The notes under the pieces were generated by a model. The model was not told the DNA's origin. It did not search any database and saw only the letters and a list, made by a program, of their open reading frames with translations. From positions 186,001 to 250,000 of the forward strand of contig NZ_JABBNI010000058.1 in assembly GCF_012926525.1 (NCBI RefSeq): 64,000 nt of DNA, in the 5' to 3' direction. The position numbers and the translations under genes are program-made. The stretch is from Clostridium muellerianum (GTDB lineage: Bacteria; Bacillota; Clostridia; Clostridiales; Clostridiaceae). Below, piece after piece: positions 16,940 to 25,672 of this stretch (within the stretch, counting starts at the first letter, position 1; every line of letters starts with the position of its first letter).

Positions 16940-17638
16940 ATGATTGATAATAAAGCATTTTATAAATTAAGTTATGGGTTATACATTGTAAGTTCTGTTT
17001 CTGAGGATAAATTAAATGCTCAGATTGCTAATACAGTTTTTCAGATAACATCAGATCCAGCTACGGTTGCAGTAAGCATTAATAAAAAAAATCTTACCTA
17101 TGAATACATACAAAAAAGTAAATTGATAGGGGTTTCTGCTCTATCATTGGAAACGCCTATGGACCAAATAGGAAGATTTGGATTTAAGTCTGGAAGAGAT
17201 ATAAATAAATTTGAAGGTATATCATATAAATTAGGAGAAACTGGTGTGCCAATAGTTTTGGATAATGCAGTATCCTATTTTGAATTACAAGTTGAAAAGG
17301 AAATAGACGTTTTAACGCATACAATATTTATCTGCAAAGTAGTAAATGCAGAATTGATTAAAGATGTAGATGCAATGACGTACAAATATTATCAAGATAT
17401 AAAACGAGGTAAAATATTAAAACCTGCAGTATCCTATGATGAGAATAAAGTTGAGTCTATAAATGCAACTAGTGATATGCCCCAATATATATGTTCAGTA
17501 TGTGGATATATTTATGATCCAGCTGTTGGAGATCCTGATTCAGGTATTTTACCAGGAACTTTATTTGAAAATATACCAGATAATTGGACTTGCCCAATTT
17601 GCGGAGTAACTAAAGATAATTTTGAAAAAATGGCTTAA
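16940..17638 (+). CDS. hrb: High-molecular-weight rubredoxin (flavin reductase-rubredoxin fusion)
   Basis: Two-domain redox protein of 232 residues. Residues 1-165 are a flavin-reductase-like split-barrel domain ([14 protein letters not shown], then [27 protein letters not shown]) binding FMN. Residues about 178-232 are a rubredoxin with both Fe-ligand motifs, CSVCGYIYD and [11 protein letters not shown]. In Moorella, Hrb passes electrons from NADH to the diiron flavoprotein FprA, detoxifying O2 or NO. I keep the ATG at 16940 because known family members begin just before [10 protein letters not shown]. No fprA gene is adjacent. The leader is unusual (separate entry). Confidence 0.92.
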   Translation: MIDNKAFYKLSYGLYIVSSVSEDKLNAQIANTVFQITSDPATVAVSINKKNLTYEYIQKSKLIGVSALSLETPMDQIGRFGFKSGRDINKFEGISYKLGETGVPIVLDNAVSYFELQVEKEIDVLTHTIFICKVVNAELIKDVDAMTYKYYQDIKRGKILKPAVSYDENKVESINATSDMPQYICSVCGYIYDPAVGDPDSGILPGTLFENIPDNWTCPICGVTKDNFEKMA

Positions 17639-17956
17639 AATATTCTATAGGTGCACATTTAAATATATATTTGAAGATGTAATGAGAAAATTATAGATAT
17701 CTAACTTTAAAATTTTAATTTTATTATAAAATCAAAATTAAGTTTTAGTATTCATCAAAGTAATATAAGCTTTAATTATGATGTTGTATATTTATAGCAA
17801 TAAAATAATAGGAAAAACCACACTGTGTTGCTTTATCAAATTTCACAGTGTGGTTATATATCATAATACAAATAGGAAAATGAAGTGTTTTTAAACCATA
17901 ATATAATTGTATAAATTAAGGAATGTAAGCTGTTATGCTATCAATAAGAAAATGTA
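17639..17956. other. Intergenic region between hrb and ABC exporter
   Basis: 318 bp, very AT-rich. It holds the terminator at 17810-17855 and a weak A/T-only hairpin around 17705-17750 that may end hrb transcription. No gene seen. Confidence 0.4.
17810..17855 (-). terminator. Terminator of the ABC exporter operon
   Basis: AACCACACTGTG (17816-17827) pairs with CACAGTGTGGTT (17844-17855), 12 bp. On the minus strand it is followed by GGTTTTTCC. It lies 100 nt past the operon's last stop. Confidence 0.75.
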
Positions 17957-19801
17957 TTATAAAGTTTTTAAGGAAGTAATTTTAGCAAATTGACTATTGT
18001 AGATATCACTATACAAGCCGCCTTTAGCTAATAATTCATCATGGTTTCCTTGTTCAACAATATTTCCTTTGTCCATAACAAGTATCTTATCTGCATTTTT
18101 AATTGTAGATAATCTGTGTGCTATTATAAAGCTTGTCCTTCCTCTCATCAGGTTATCCATGGCATTTTGTATTTCTAATTCTGTACGTGTATCTACACTT
18201 GAAGTTGCTTCATCAAGTATTAAAATATAAGGATTGGCTAAAATAGCACGAGAAATGCATAAAAGTTGCTTTTGTCCTTGTGATATTGAGGAGTTTTCGT
18301 CATTTAAAACTGTATTATAGCCATGAGGAAGAGTTCTTATAAAATAATCAGCTCTGGCAAGCTTTGCAGCTTCTTTAACTTCTGAAATTGTTGCTCTATC
18401 TCTGCTGTATGAGATATTATCTTTTATACTTCCATCAAATAACCAGGAATCTTGTAGTACCATTCCAAATAAAGAACGTAGATGACTTCTTTTGAGTTCA
18501 GTTATATCCGTGCCATCAATTTTAATTTTTCCATCATTTAACTCATAGAATCTCATAAGCAGGTTTATCAAGGTAGTCTTTCCTGCACCAGTTGGACCGA
18601 CTATAGCAACTTTTTCACCTGATTTTATATCTAAATCTATTCCTGTGATTATAAGGTCTTTTCCGTATCCAAACTTTACATCTTCAAAGACTATATTACC
18701 TTTTGTATCTGATATTGTTTTATAATTTATAGTATCTGTCAGCTCTTCTTCTTCATCTAAAATCTCAAAAACACGTTCTAGCGAAGCAATAGCTGCCTGC
18801 ATTGAATTTAAAATATAGGCGGCTTCAGTTAGTGGTTCTGATGATTGATCTACATACTGAAAGAAGGCCTGGATTAGTCCTATTGACAACCTTCCTTGAA
18901 TGACAAATATAGCTCCAAGAGATGCTATTAGTACATATCCTATTTGATTCATCAAACGAATTAAAGGATTTATAGCATAGGTAATGAATTGAGCTTTTTT
19001 TTCATCAAGGTATAATTTGTTATTGGATATTTGGACTTTACCTATTATTTCATTTTCCATGTTAAAGGTCTTTACCACCATTTGACCAGTAAAATACTCT
19101 TCTATTTGTCCATTAAATTTACCTAGAGATTCCTGTCTATTTGCAAAATAATTTATGCTCTTTTTTCCAATTATGGAAGTAGCGATAATTCCCATAGCAA
19201 TAGTAAAAATAGCAATTAGCGTTAATATCCAATTTATTGAAAGCATGAGAATAACAGCTCCTATGATTGTAAGTGTTGCTGTAATAAATTGCATCATTCC
19301 TGACTGCAGGGTTTCAGATACTTTTTCTAAATCATTTGATATTCTGCTTAAAATTTCACCTTTATTGTGTGTATCGTAATATTTTAAAGGAATTTTTGAA
19401 AGTTTTTCACTTATTTTTTTCCTTATGGATAATACTAGTGTTTGGGATACTGCAGCCATTATATTCTGCTGTATATAATTAGCTAATGAAGATAGTAAAT
19501 ATATGAATAGCAGAAGTAATGAAAGCTTCTTTATAATATGAAAATCTATATTGAAAGAACCAGTAGAAGACATATTTTTTATTCCTTCATAAATAGTATT
19601 AATAGCTTTACTAAAAATCAATGGAGCAGCCATTGTAAAGGTTAAACTGATAATAGCAAAGAATATTACAATAATTATTTTCCATTTTTGATTAAGGAGT
19701 AATTTTATTAATCTTTTCACAGTTTTCTTTGTATCTTTAGCTTTTTCTATAGACATTTCAGTGTCAAAAGAAATTGAGTCGCTTGTGTTTTCTTCATACA
19801 T
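17957..19801 (-). CDS. ABC multidrug exporter half-transporter, subunit 2
   Basis: Fused membrane and ATPase half-transporter of 614 residues. About 60 polar residues precede six transmembrane helices (about 40-340), then the ATPase: Walker A GPTGAGKTT, signature ISQGQKQLL, Walker B ILILDEATSSVD, switch His in IAHRLSTI. The catalytic Glu after Walker B is present. It overlaps the upstream gene by 1 nt (TAATG), so the two are translationally coupled and should form a heterodimer like BmrCD or LmrCD. Exports drugs or lipids. Divergent MerR gene upstream. Confidence 0.92.
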   Translation of the reverse strand: MYEENTSDSISFDTEMSIEKAKDTKKTVKRLIKLLLNQKWKIIIVIFFAIISLTFTMAAPLIFSKAINTIYEGIKNMSSTGSFNIDFHIIKKLSLLLLFIYLLSSLANYIQQNIMAAVSQTLVLSIRKKISEKLSKIPLKYYDTHNKGEILSRISNDLEKVSETLQSGMMQFITATLTIIGAVILMLSINWILTLIAIFTIAMGIIATSIIGKKSINYFANRQESLGKFNGQIEEYFTGQMVVKTFNMENEIIGKVQISNNKLYLDEKKAQFITYAINPLIRLMNQIGYVLIASLGAIFVIQGRLSIGLIQAFFQYVDQSSEPLTEAAYILNSMQAAIASLERVFEILDEEEELTDTINYKTISDTKGNIVFEDVKFGYGKDLIITGIDLDIKSGEKVAIVGPTGAGKTTLINLLMRFYELNDGKIKIDGTDITELKRSHLRSLFGMVLQDSWLFDGSIKDNISYSRDRATISEVKEAAKLARADYFIRTLPHGYNTVLNDENSSISQGQKQLLCISRAILANPYILILDEATSSVDTRTELEIQNAMDNLMRGRTSFIIAHRLSTIKNADKILVMDKGNIVEQGNHDELLAKGGLYSDIYNSQFAKITSLKTL

Positions 19802-21528
19802 TATTCTAATTCCTCCTTACTTAGCTGTGACTCAGCTATTTGCATGTAAATAGGGCAATTTTTAAGAAGCTCTTTATGAGTTCCTATTCCTGCTATTTTT
19901 CCTTCTTCTAAGACTATAATTTGATCTGCTTCCATAATTGTACTTATTCTTTGAGCAATGGTTATAACAATTGCATCTTTTAATCTTGGTTTTATAGCTT
20001 TTCTAAGTTTTGCATCTGTTTTGTAGTCTAAAGCAGAAAAACTGTCATCAAATACATATATATCACTTTTTTTAGCTAAAGTTCTTGCTATACATAGCCT
20101 TTGTCTTTGACCACCTGAAAAGTTACTGCCTCCTTGTGTTACAAAGGAATCATAGCCATGATTTAGTTCTGAAATAAATTCATCTGCTTGGGCAGCTTTA
20201 GCAGCATTTTTTATTTCATCTATAGTGGCATCCTTTTTACCATGTCTTATGTTATCAGATATGGTTCCACTAAAGAGAAATGCCCTTTGAGGTGAAAAAC
20301 TTACTATATCTCTCAAATCTTTTTGAGAAAAATCCTTTATATTAACACCATTAATTAAAATTTCGCCACCTTGTATTTCATGTAGTCTTGGTATTAACTT
20401 ACCAATAGTGCTTTTTCCTGAACCAGTAGCTCCTATGATAGCAGTGGTTTTACCGCTTTCACATATAAAATTGAGATTTTTTAAAACAGGTTTTTCAGCA
20501 TCTTTATAGGAGAATGTAACATTTCTAAATTCTAAGATTTTTTTATCACTTGAAGTAAATTCAGTTGTTTTTTCATCTATTATTTCAGGTTCATATTCTA
20601 GTACCTCCAATATACGTATTGAGCAGGCACTGGCACGGGGTACATTAAGTAGTACAATTATAGCCATTACTAAGAATACGAATATTATTATTGAATATTC
20701 AATAACAGCCATAATATCTCCTATAAGCATAACACCTTTGCTTACTCTCATTGATCCAAACCATAAAACAGCAACAGCGCAAATATTCATTATTGCCATT
20801 ACTCCAGGCATAGCTACAGCTAGTATTTTATTCATTTCTATATTGATATTTGCATAATTTGTAAAGGTATCATCCATTAATTTCTTTTCATGTTTTTCAC
20901 GGTTAAAAGCACGTATAATTCTTATTCCTGAGATATATTGTCTCACTCTAGAATTTATTTTATCTAACTGAACCTGTATTTTAAGGGACAAATTTATAAC
21001 TTTTTTGCTTATGAGTATATTAAATACTATAAAAATTACTCCTGTTATAAAGATTATTAAAGCCATATAGCTATCCTTAGAAAAGGCAAAGAACATTCCT
21101 ACTATGGTTATAAATGGAACTGGAATAATCATTTCAAAAAACATGGTTACTATATTTTCAATTTGATTTACATCACTTGTACACCTTGTAATCAAAGATG
21201 AAGTGGAAAAATGTTTAAAATCATGTATTGATAACTTTTGTGCATGTGAAAACATTTTGATTCTAATATCTCTAGAAAGTGATCCTGATAAATTTGCAGA
21301 TAAATAGGTAGAAAGTATGGCAAGTATGCCAGTAAATATGGCAACGCTTATCATTATTCCACTAGTTTTTAATACATAATGTATATTACCTTTTATTACT
21401 CCATTATTTATTATTTTTGCAGTTAATGTTGGAATATATAATATACCTATAGTTTTTATTAGTATGATTGTAAATAGTGAAATTAAAAGTATTTTATTAG
21501 TTTTAAAGTGTTTAAATAGTTTTAGCAT
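19801..21528 (-). CDS. ABC multidrug exporter half-transporter, subunit 1
   Basis: Half-transporter of 575 residues with six transmembrane helices (about 12-300). The ATPase has Walker A GATGSGKST, signature FSGGQRQRL, and YVFDDSFSALD as Walker B. Here the residue after the Asp-Asp pair is Ser where most ATPases have the catalytic Glu. The switch position reads IAQRIST, with Gln replacing His. These are the marks of the degenerate site of a heterodimeric exporter, complementing the intact site in its partner (19801 downwards). First gene of the operon, behind a MerR-type promoter. Confidence 0.92.
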   Translation of the reverse strand: MLKLFKHFKTNKILLISLFTIILIKTIGILYIPTLTAKIINNGVIKGNIHYVLKTSGIMISVAIFTGILAILSTYLSANLSGSLSRDIRIKMFSHAQKLSIHDFKHFSTSSLITRCTSDVNQIENIVTMFFEMIIPVPFITIVGMFFAFSKDSYMALIIFITGVIFIVFNILISKKVINLSLKIQVQLDKINSRVRQYISGIRIIRAFNREKHEKKLMDDTFTNYANINIEMNKILAVAMPGVMAIMNICAVAVLWFGSMRVSKGVMLIGDIMAVIEYSIIIFVFLVMAIIVLLNVPRASACSIRILEVLEYEPEIIDEKTTEFTSSDKKILEFRNVTFSYKDAEKPVLKNLNFICESGKTTAIIGATGSGKSTIGKLIPRLHEIQGGEILINGVNIKDFSQKDLRDIVSFSPQRAFLFSGTISDNIRHGKKDATIDEIKNAAKAAQADEFISELNHGYDSFVTQGGSNFSGGQRQRLCIARTLAKKSDIYVFDDSFSALDYKTDAKLRKAIKPRLKDAIVITIAQRISTIMEADQIIVLEEGKIAGIGTHKELLKNCPIYMQIAESQLSKEELE

Positions 21529-21566
21529 AATATTCTCCTTTATATATGATTATATCCACAGATCAT

Positions 21567-21597
21567 ATAATAAACTGTACAGTAACTTGACAGTCAA
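21567..21597 (-). promoter_or_regulatory. MerR-type promoter with 19-bp spacer for the ABC exporter operon
   Basis: Minus strand: -35 TTGACT (21597-21592), spacer of exactly 19 bp, -10 TATTAT (21572-21567). The spacer holds the perfect palindrome ACTGTACAGT next to GACTGTCAAGT. The -35 and -10 hexamers are identical to those of the MATE promoter at 12.8 kb, although the operator differs. Confidence 0.75.
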
Positions 21598-21667
21598 TAC
21601 TTTTATAAATAGAATAGTCTAAAGAAGAAAAGAATCAATAACTTAATGGTTATAGAAAGTGTGATTT

Positions 21668-22498
21668 ATGAGTGATTTTATAAGTTCAAAAAAGTATTTA
21701 TCCATAGGTGCTTTTTCTAAATTGGCTGGTATAAGTAGAAAAAACTTAATATATTATGATGATGTAGGAATATTAAAACCTGCATTTGTAAAGGAAAATG
21801 GGTATAGATATTATTCCTGTAGTCAATTAGATGAGGTAAGCATCATTCTTGCTCTAAAAGATTTGGATGTTCCATTAAAGAAAATAAAAAGTTACATGGA
21901 AAATGTATCTCCAGATAATTTGATTCATTTAATTGCTGCACAGAAGAAGAAAATATTAGAAGAACTTAATAGATTAAATCAAATGAATTATATTATAGAG
22001 CAGAGAATTAATAATGCTCCAGTAATATCTAACATTAACTGTGGGGAAATATTATTGGAATATTGTGAGGAAGAAGTGCTGTTTTTAGGACCTGAATATT
22101 TGCATAATCCTAATAATTTTGAAGATGACTTTATTAGTTTTTTGGATTATTGTGAAAGTAAAAAAGTACTATATGGGTATCCTTTAGGAGTTTACACTAA
22201 TCATGATAGTTTACTTACTGATAATATTAGGAATTATAGATATTTTTATAAGGTTTCTACAGATACAGATTTAATAGAAAAAACAATAAAGCCAAAAGGT
22301 CTTTATGTTATAACCTATGATAATAGTTATTTAGCAGAAGATATGAAGATTTTTGATAAGGTAAACAAATTTATAGAAAAGAATCATCTTGGTATTTGCG
22401 GAGATGTTTATATAGAAAATATATCAGATGAAGTAATCACTAAAAATCCAGAAAAGTATTTATCAAAAATTTCTATGAAGGTAGAGAAAATGGATTAA
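21668..22498 (+). CDS. MerR-family regulator of the ABC exporter
   Basis: Regulator of 276 residues. N-terminal MerR domain YLSIGAFSKLAGISRKNLIYYDDVGILKPAFVKENGYRYYSCSQLDEVSIILALKDLDVPLKKIKSYM, coiled helix to about 115, then a GyrI-like effector domain ending near the C-terminus. It is divergent from the two-gene ABC exporter and is the second such regulator-pump pair in the window, with about 25-30 percent similarity to the first by eye. The ligand is probably a hydrophobic or cationic drug, but none can be named. The ribosome binding site is weak (AGAAAGTG). Confidence 0.88.
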   Translation: MSDFISSKKYLSIGAFSKLAGISRKNLIYYDDVGILKPAFVKENGYRYYSCSQLDEVSIILALKDLDVPLKKIKSYMENVSPDNLIHLIAAQKKKILEELNRLNQMNYIIEQRINNAPVISNINCGEILLEYCEEEVLFLGPEYLHNPNNFEDDFISFLDYCESKKVLYGYPLGVYTNHDSLLTDNIRNYRYFYKVSTDTDLIEKTIKPKGLYVITYDNSYLAEDMKIFDKVNKFIEKNHLGICGDVYIENISDEVITKNPEKYLSKISMKVEKMD

Positions 22499-22614
22499 TG
22501 TGGTTAAAAATATTGTGCAGTATTACTTTTAGAGGATAATTGACTTTATTTCTATTTTAAGAATAAAGCTTAAAAGTCAAAAAAATAAATGTGGAAAGCA
22601 GGCATCTTTATTTT

Positions 22615-22643
22615 GTATAATAAATAAATGCATAGACATAATA
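22615..22643 (+). promoter_or_regulatory. Candidate sigma-G promoter of tlp
   Basis: GTATA (22615-22619) fits the -35 GHATR and CATAATA (22637-22643) fits the -10 CATNHTA of forespore sigma-G promoters, with a 17-bp spacer, 69 bp before the tlp start. AT-rich sequence makes chance matches possible, but the gene is a spore protein. Confidence 0.5.
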
Positions 22644-22711
22644 AAAAAAGAAGCTTTAGTTGATATGCTTTAAAATATTAATTAAATCAAATAAAGGAGA
22701 GATATGAAATT

Positions 22712-22939
22712 ATGAAAAATAAACCAGATGATAGAAGTGATAATGTAGATAAAATTCAATATAATATTGATAAAACTATTCAAAATTATGAGATTGCAGA
22801 AGAAGTGATTGGAAAAACAGATAATGAAAAAACAAAAAAAGACCTGTCAGAAAAAAATAAGAGAAGAGAAGAATCTCTAAATAATATGAGAAAAGAAATT
22901 AAAGATGAAGCAATGTATAAGAAGAATGAATATAAGTAA
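22712..22939 (+). CDS. tlp: Small acid-soluble spore protein Tlp
   Basis: Spore core protein of 75 residues. PDDRSDNVDKIQ at the N-terminus and EKNKRREESLNNMRKEIKDEA towards the C-terminus match the conserved segments of the Tlp family (PDDRSDNVEKLQ and KEKNxRREQSI). The protein is highly charged, has no Cys and is predicted helical. Made in the forespore under sigma-G in Bacillus. GGAGAG lies 8 nt before the ATG. It shows that the organism sporulates. Confidence 0.9.
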   Translation: MKNKPDDRSDNVDKIQYNIDKTIQNYEIAEEVIGKTDNEKTKKDLSEKNKRREESLNNMRKEIKDEAMYKKNEYK

Positions 22940-23015
22940 AATACAGCAAGTGAGGACAGCGAATAAAAACAGTATTAAAAACGGTTGGTTTAATAAATTA
23001 CAACAATTTATCAAG

Positions 23016-23053
23016 AATACCACATTTTTAGAAATAAATATGTGGTATTTTTG
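23016..23053 (+). terminator. Terminator of tlp
   Basis: AATACCACAT (23016-23025) pairs with ATGTGGTATT (23040-23049), 10 bp, followed by TTT. Confidence 0.7.
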
Positions 23054-23170
23054 ACAAATTGTATAAGTGAGTTTACAATAACACTTGCTAGTAGCATACT
23101 AACAGCAATATCTATACTTTTAATTGTAATAGGTGTTGTTGGATTAAATTTAAGTGGGGCAAATCATTAA
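23051..23170 (+). pseudogene. Possible membrane-protein tail remnant
   Basis: An open frame ends TLASSILTAISILLIVIGVV-GLNLSGANH-stop: one clean transmembrane helix followed by a short polar tail. No ribosome binding site or sensible start precedes it, because the frame runs back into the tlp terminator. It may be the 3' scrap of a lost gene, or a tiny membrane peptide starting at TTG 23051. Confidence 0.25.
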
Positions 23171-23241
23171 TTGGTTAATGATAAAATGGACAAGACTTTA
23201 ATTTAAAAAACAACTTTTAGGTTGCATAAGGAGTTAGTTAT

Positions 23242-24093
23242 ATGAATATAAAAAGTAAGAGTTTAATGGATGTTCATTTAGCTGTTTTTTTATTTGGCTT
23301 AGCAGGCTTATTTGGAAAATGGTTATCATTGCTATCAATGATAATTGTATTCGGAAGGGTTTTCTTTTCAAGCATTTTTTTACTGATTTTAATGCTTTAT
23401 CTTAAGAAAGATATAAAATTAAAAAATCAAAAACACTATTTTTATTTAGCACTAATGGGAGGGATTTTAGCAATTCACTGGTGCACTTTTTTTAAGTCTA
23501 TTCAAGTATCTACAGTAGCGATAGGATTACTTACATGTTCTACGTTTCCTGTATTTGTTACTTTTCTTGAACCATATTTTTTTAAAGAGAAAATTAATGT
23601 AGTGGATATTGTAAGTGCAGCTATTGTATTTTTAGGTGTAGTACTTATTATTCCAAAGTTTGAGCTTAGAAACAGTACAACTCAAGGAGTTTTTTGGGGA
23701 ATAATAGCTGGTTTTACTTATGCTATTCTTTCAATGCTTAATAGAAAATATGTAAAAGAATATTCAAGTTTAGTAATTGCCTTCTACGAACAGGTAGCAG
23801 CTGCAGTTATATTAATTCCTTTTTTATTTTTCCAAAATCCTGTTTTTCATATTAAAGATATAATATTACTTATTATATTAGGTACAATTTTTACTGGAAT
23901 TTCTCATTCACTATTTATAAACAGCTTGAAAAATATCAAAACCCAAACAGCAGGCATTATATCTAGTCTTGAACCAGTATATGGTATTGCCTTTGCTATT
24001 ATTTTATTAAGAGAAATACCTACGTTAAGAGAAATTATGGGAGGAATTATTATATTAGGTACTGTTTTTTATTCAACTATTAGATCTAAGTGA
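23242..24093 (+). CDS. DMT-superfamily permease (EamA)
   Basis: Membrane transporter of 283 residues with ten hydrophobic helices in two EamA repeats. The first repeat ends around AIVFLGVVLIIPKFE and the second around SSLEPVYGIAFAIILLREIPTLREIMGGIIILGTVFYS. The conserved SSLEPVYG motif and the L-x-E before the last helix are typical. Family members export amino acids, nucleosides or other metabolites, and the substrate is not predictable. Ribosome binding site AAGGAG 9 nt upstream. Downstream lies a dispersed hairpin element in the opposite orientation. Confidence 0.88.
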   Translation: MNIKSKSLMDVHLAVFLFGLAGLFGKWLSLLSMIIVFGRVFFSSIFLLILMLYLKKDIKLKNQKHYFYLALMGGILAIHWCTFFKSIQVSTVAIGLLTCSTFPVFVTFLEPYFFKEKINVVDIVSAAIVFLGVVLIIPKFELRNSTTQGVFWGIIAGFTYAILSMLNRKYVKEYSSLVIAFYEQVAAAVILIPFLFFQNPVFHIKDIILLIILGTIFTGISHSLFINSLKNIKTQTAGIISSLEPVYGIAFAIILLREIPTLREIMGGIIILGTVFYSTIRSK

Positions 24094-24122
24094 TAATGGT
24101 AGTAAATTTAATAAGGTATCTG

Positions 24123-24261
24123 AAAAAAACAACAAGTCTAATATGTGACGGATATTTTTGTAAGACAAGGAGAAAGGTTCCACAGGAGTTTAAGCTATCT
24201 AAGGTTTCTGTAGACACAGTATTACAAAAAATAGACTAACATATGGACTTGTTATTTTTTT
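24123..24261 (-). repeat. Dispersed structured element E1, copy a
   Basis: About 139 bp, read on the minus strand. It aligns over its whole length with copies b (38791-38929) and c (59165-59305). Shared core: TACTGYGT, ACAGAA, CCTT, GATAG, GGAAC and TCCTTGTC. Terminal arms AACAAGTC-ATATG and CATAT-GACTTGTT pair, and an inner helix ATTTTTTGTAA/TTACAAAAAT follows. Flanking A- and T-runs (AAAAAA at one end, TTTTTTT at the other) extend the stem. It lies 3' of the DMT permease gene, antisense to its transcript. Not recognised as a named RNA family. Confidence 0.75.
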
Positions 24262-24307
24262 GAAGATGTATGATGTATACTTAAGTTGAAATTTTTAAAA
24301 ATACGGG

Positions 24308-24340
24308 AAAGCTGCGAATTAAAGTTTTGCAGCTTTTTTT
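24308..24340 (+). terminator. Rho-independent terminator
   Basis: AAAGCTGC (24308-24315) pairs with GCAGCTTT (24329-24336), followed by TTTT. It lies about 215 nt after the DMT gene, on the far side of element E1a, with no other plus-strand gene before it. Confidence 0.75.
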
Positions 24341-24747
24341 ATATTGCAATACAAGAAAATATTAATATTTTATGAATTTACCATAAATAGTATTTATTTG
24401 TGTTATAAAGCTAAAAGGAATAAGCAAAATAATAAATATGTATGTTTTACTTTAAATTTTGTTTCCAAATAATTAAATATGCGTAAATATTCAACGTATT
24501 GGCTTGACTTAAAATTATAAGTATTCAAAAATATGGTAACATATAAGTGTAAATATTATTTTAATTTCATAAAAGACATATGTAATACACTTGTAAGTAT
24601 AATAGATGAGAACAATATAGATAAGTTCTTCTAAGGTTCAGATGTGCAAAATTCTTAAATGATATTTTATAAGTTAATATATATTTATTATAAGAAAACT
24701 CCACCTGAGTCAAGGAATTATTTGATAACTAAAGTAGGAGGCTAATA

Positions 24748-25431
24748 ATGGTTAAAATTAATTTAAAACTTAATCAAGGCAGTCCTCAATATAGTTGTAG
24801 TTCTTGCATGGACTGTCAAAGTGTTTTTGGGAAGAGTTTATGTTCTATAAAAAATAGAGGATGCTGCTGGTATTTCCCTAAATTTACACTGTATGAAATT
24901 CATAAAATGGTAAAAGAGGAAGATGGATTAAAAGCATTAAGCAAAATTATAAATCTTCCCAAAGTAAAAATTTATAATTATTATATACATGCAAAAGGTT
25001 ATTTTGATGAAGTAGGTTATAAAAAATATATTAAAACCTGGCATGTACATGATAGTTATGTTAAAGACAAATCTGTTTTTTTTAGAGCATGTCCATTTGT
25101 AATATCGGGGGTGGGGTGCACATTACCTGAGAGATATAGAAGTTATGTGTGTAACTTTTTTATTTGTGATGAAATAGCAAAAAAAGCAGAAAGCTATGAT
25201 GAATTTAAAAACTATATAAATGAAAGAAACAGTTATGCTGGATGGATTCAGTGGGAGAATCTTTCACTTGAAGAATTCTTTACTGAGAAAAAATTAAATT
25301 TAGTAGAGAATTTTGAGGAAATTATAAGTATTCTTAAAAAGGTGCCGTTAAGGGAATATGAATTTAAAAGATTAGATCCAATAGTAGTGCTAGAGAAACC
25401 TAATAATAATGTCAACAAAAAATTAGGCTGA
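24748..25431 (+). CDS. Cys-rich putative metal/Fe-S protein (YkgJ-like)
   Basis: Protein of 227 residues whose N-terminal 40 residues hold six Cys (17, 20, 23, 32, 39, 40), with four more at about 115, 124, 135 and 140. The pattern GCCWYFPKFTLYEI, ACPFVISGVGCTLPERYRSYVC resembles the YkgJ/CxxCxxxCC family (CC...CPFL...GC.IY..RP..C), thought to bind zinc or an iron-sulfur cluster. Function unknown. AGTAGGAGG lies 7 nt before the ATG. Monocistronic. The extra N-terminal CxxCxxC is not part of the usual YkgJ core. Confidence 0.6.
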   Translation: MVKINLKLNQGSPQYSCSSCMDCQSVFGKSLCSIKNRGCCWYFPKFTLYEIHKMVKEEDGLKALSKIINLPKVKIYNYYIHAKGYFDEVGYKKYIKTWHVHDSYVKDKSVFFRACPFVISGVGCTLPERYRSYVCNFFICDEIAKKAESYDEFKNYINERNSYAGWIQWENLSLEEFFTEKKLNLVENFEEIISILKKVPLREYEFKRLDPIVVLEKPNNNVNKKLG

Positions 25432-25480
25432 TATATGAGAAATTGAACATACGTTTTCATAGGTTATTAAACTAAACAAG

Positions 25481-25510
25481 TTGAAGTACAGTGTTTAAAA
25501 TATATATAAA
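25481..25510 (+). promoter_or_regulatory. Candidate promoter for the SpoIID-like gene
   Basis: TTGAAG (25481-25486), 18-bp spacer, TATAAA (25505-25510). Transcription from here would pass through the terminator hairpin at 25557-25594 before reaching the gene. Confidence 0.45.
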
Positions 25511-25556
25511 CTTTTAATTTAGAGGTATTTATATAGAATAAAAACAAATATTAGAT

Positions 25557-25594
25557 GAAATTATACATTACTATTGTATAATTTCATTTTTTTT
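25557..25594 (+). terminator. Leader terminator (or terminator of the preceding gene)
   Basis: GAAATTATACA (25557-25567) pairs with TGTATAATTTC (25575-25585), 11 bp, followed by A and eight or nine Ts. It is 88 nt upstream of the SpoIID-like start and 126 nt downstream of the Cys-rich gene. Confidence 0.8.
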
Positions 25595-25602
25595 CCCCTG
25601 TT

Positions 25603-25672
25603 TCCTCTAGGTCCCATTAGATTTGGTAAGTTTTCTATCGATACTTTACTAAAGGGTAAATTATCTAGAGGA
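25603..25672 (+). promoter_or_regulatory. Hairpin masking the SpoIID-like ribosome binding site
   Basis: TCCTCTAG (25603-25610) is perfectly complementary to CTAGAGGA (25665-25672), the first part of the ribosome binding site AGAGGAGGAAGG. The interval contains a second imperfect stem (TTTGGTAAGT/ACTTTACTAAA). Folded, the site would be hidden, so translation may be controlled. Confidence 0.5.

Larger units (their letters stand above)
24094..24747. other. Intergenic region with element E1a and a terminator
   Basis: 654 bp with no protein gene. Left part: dispersed element E1 copy a (24123-24261). Middle: terminator 24308-24340. Right 400 bp: AT-rich, no recognisable structure apart from the promoter region of the Cys-rich gene. 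Confidence 0.5.

Noticed and set aside
16895-16942. TGA as a selenocysteine codon joining the mini-ORF to hrb
   Set aside because: No selenocysteine insertion-type hairpin directly after the TGA, and Hrb proteins normally begin at the downstream Met; reinitiation or coupling is simpler.
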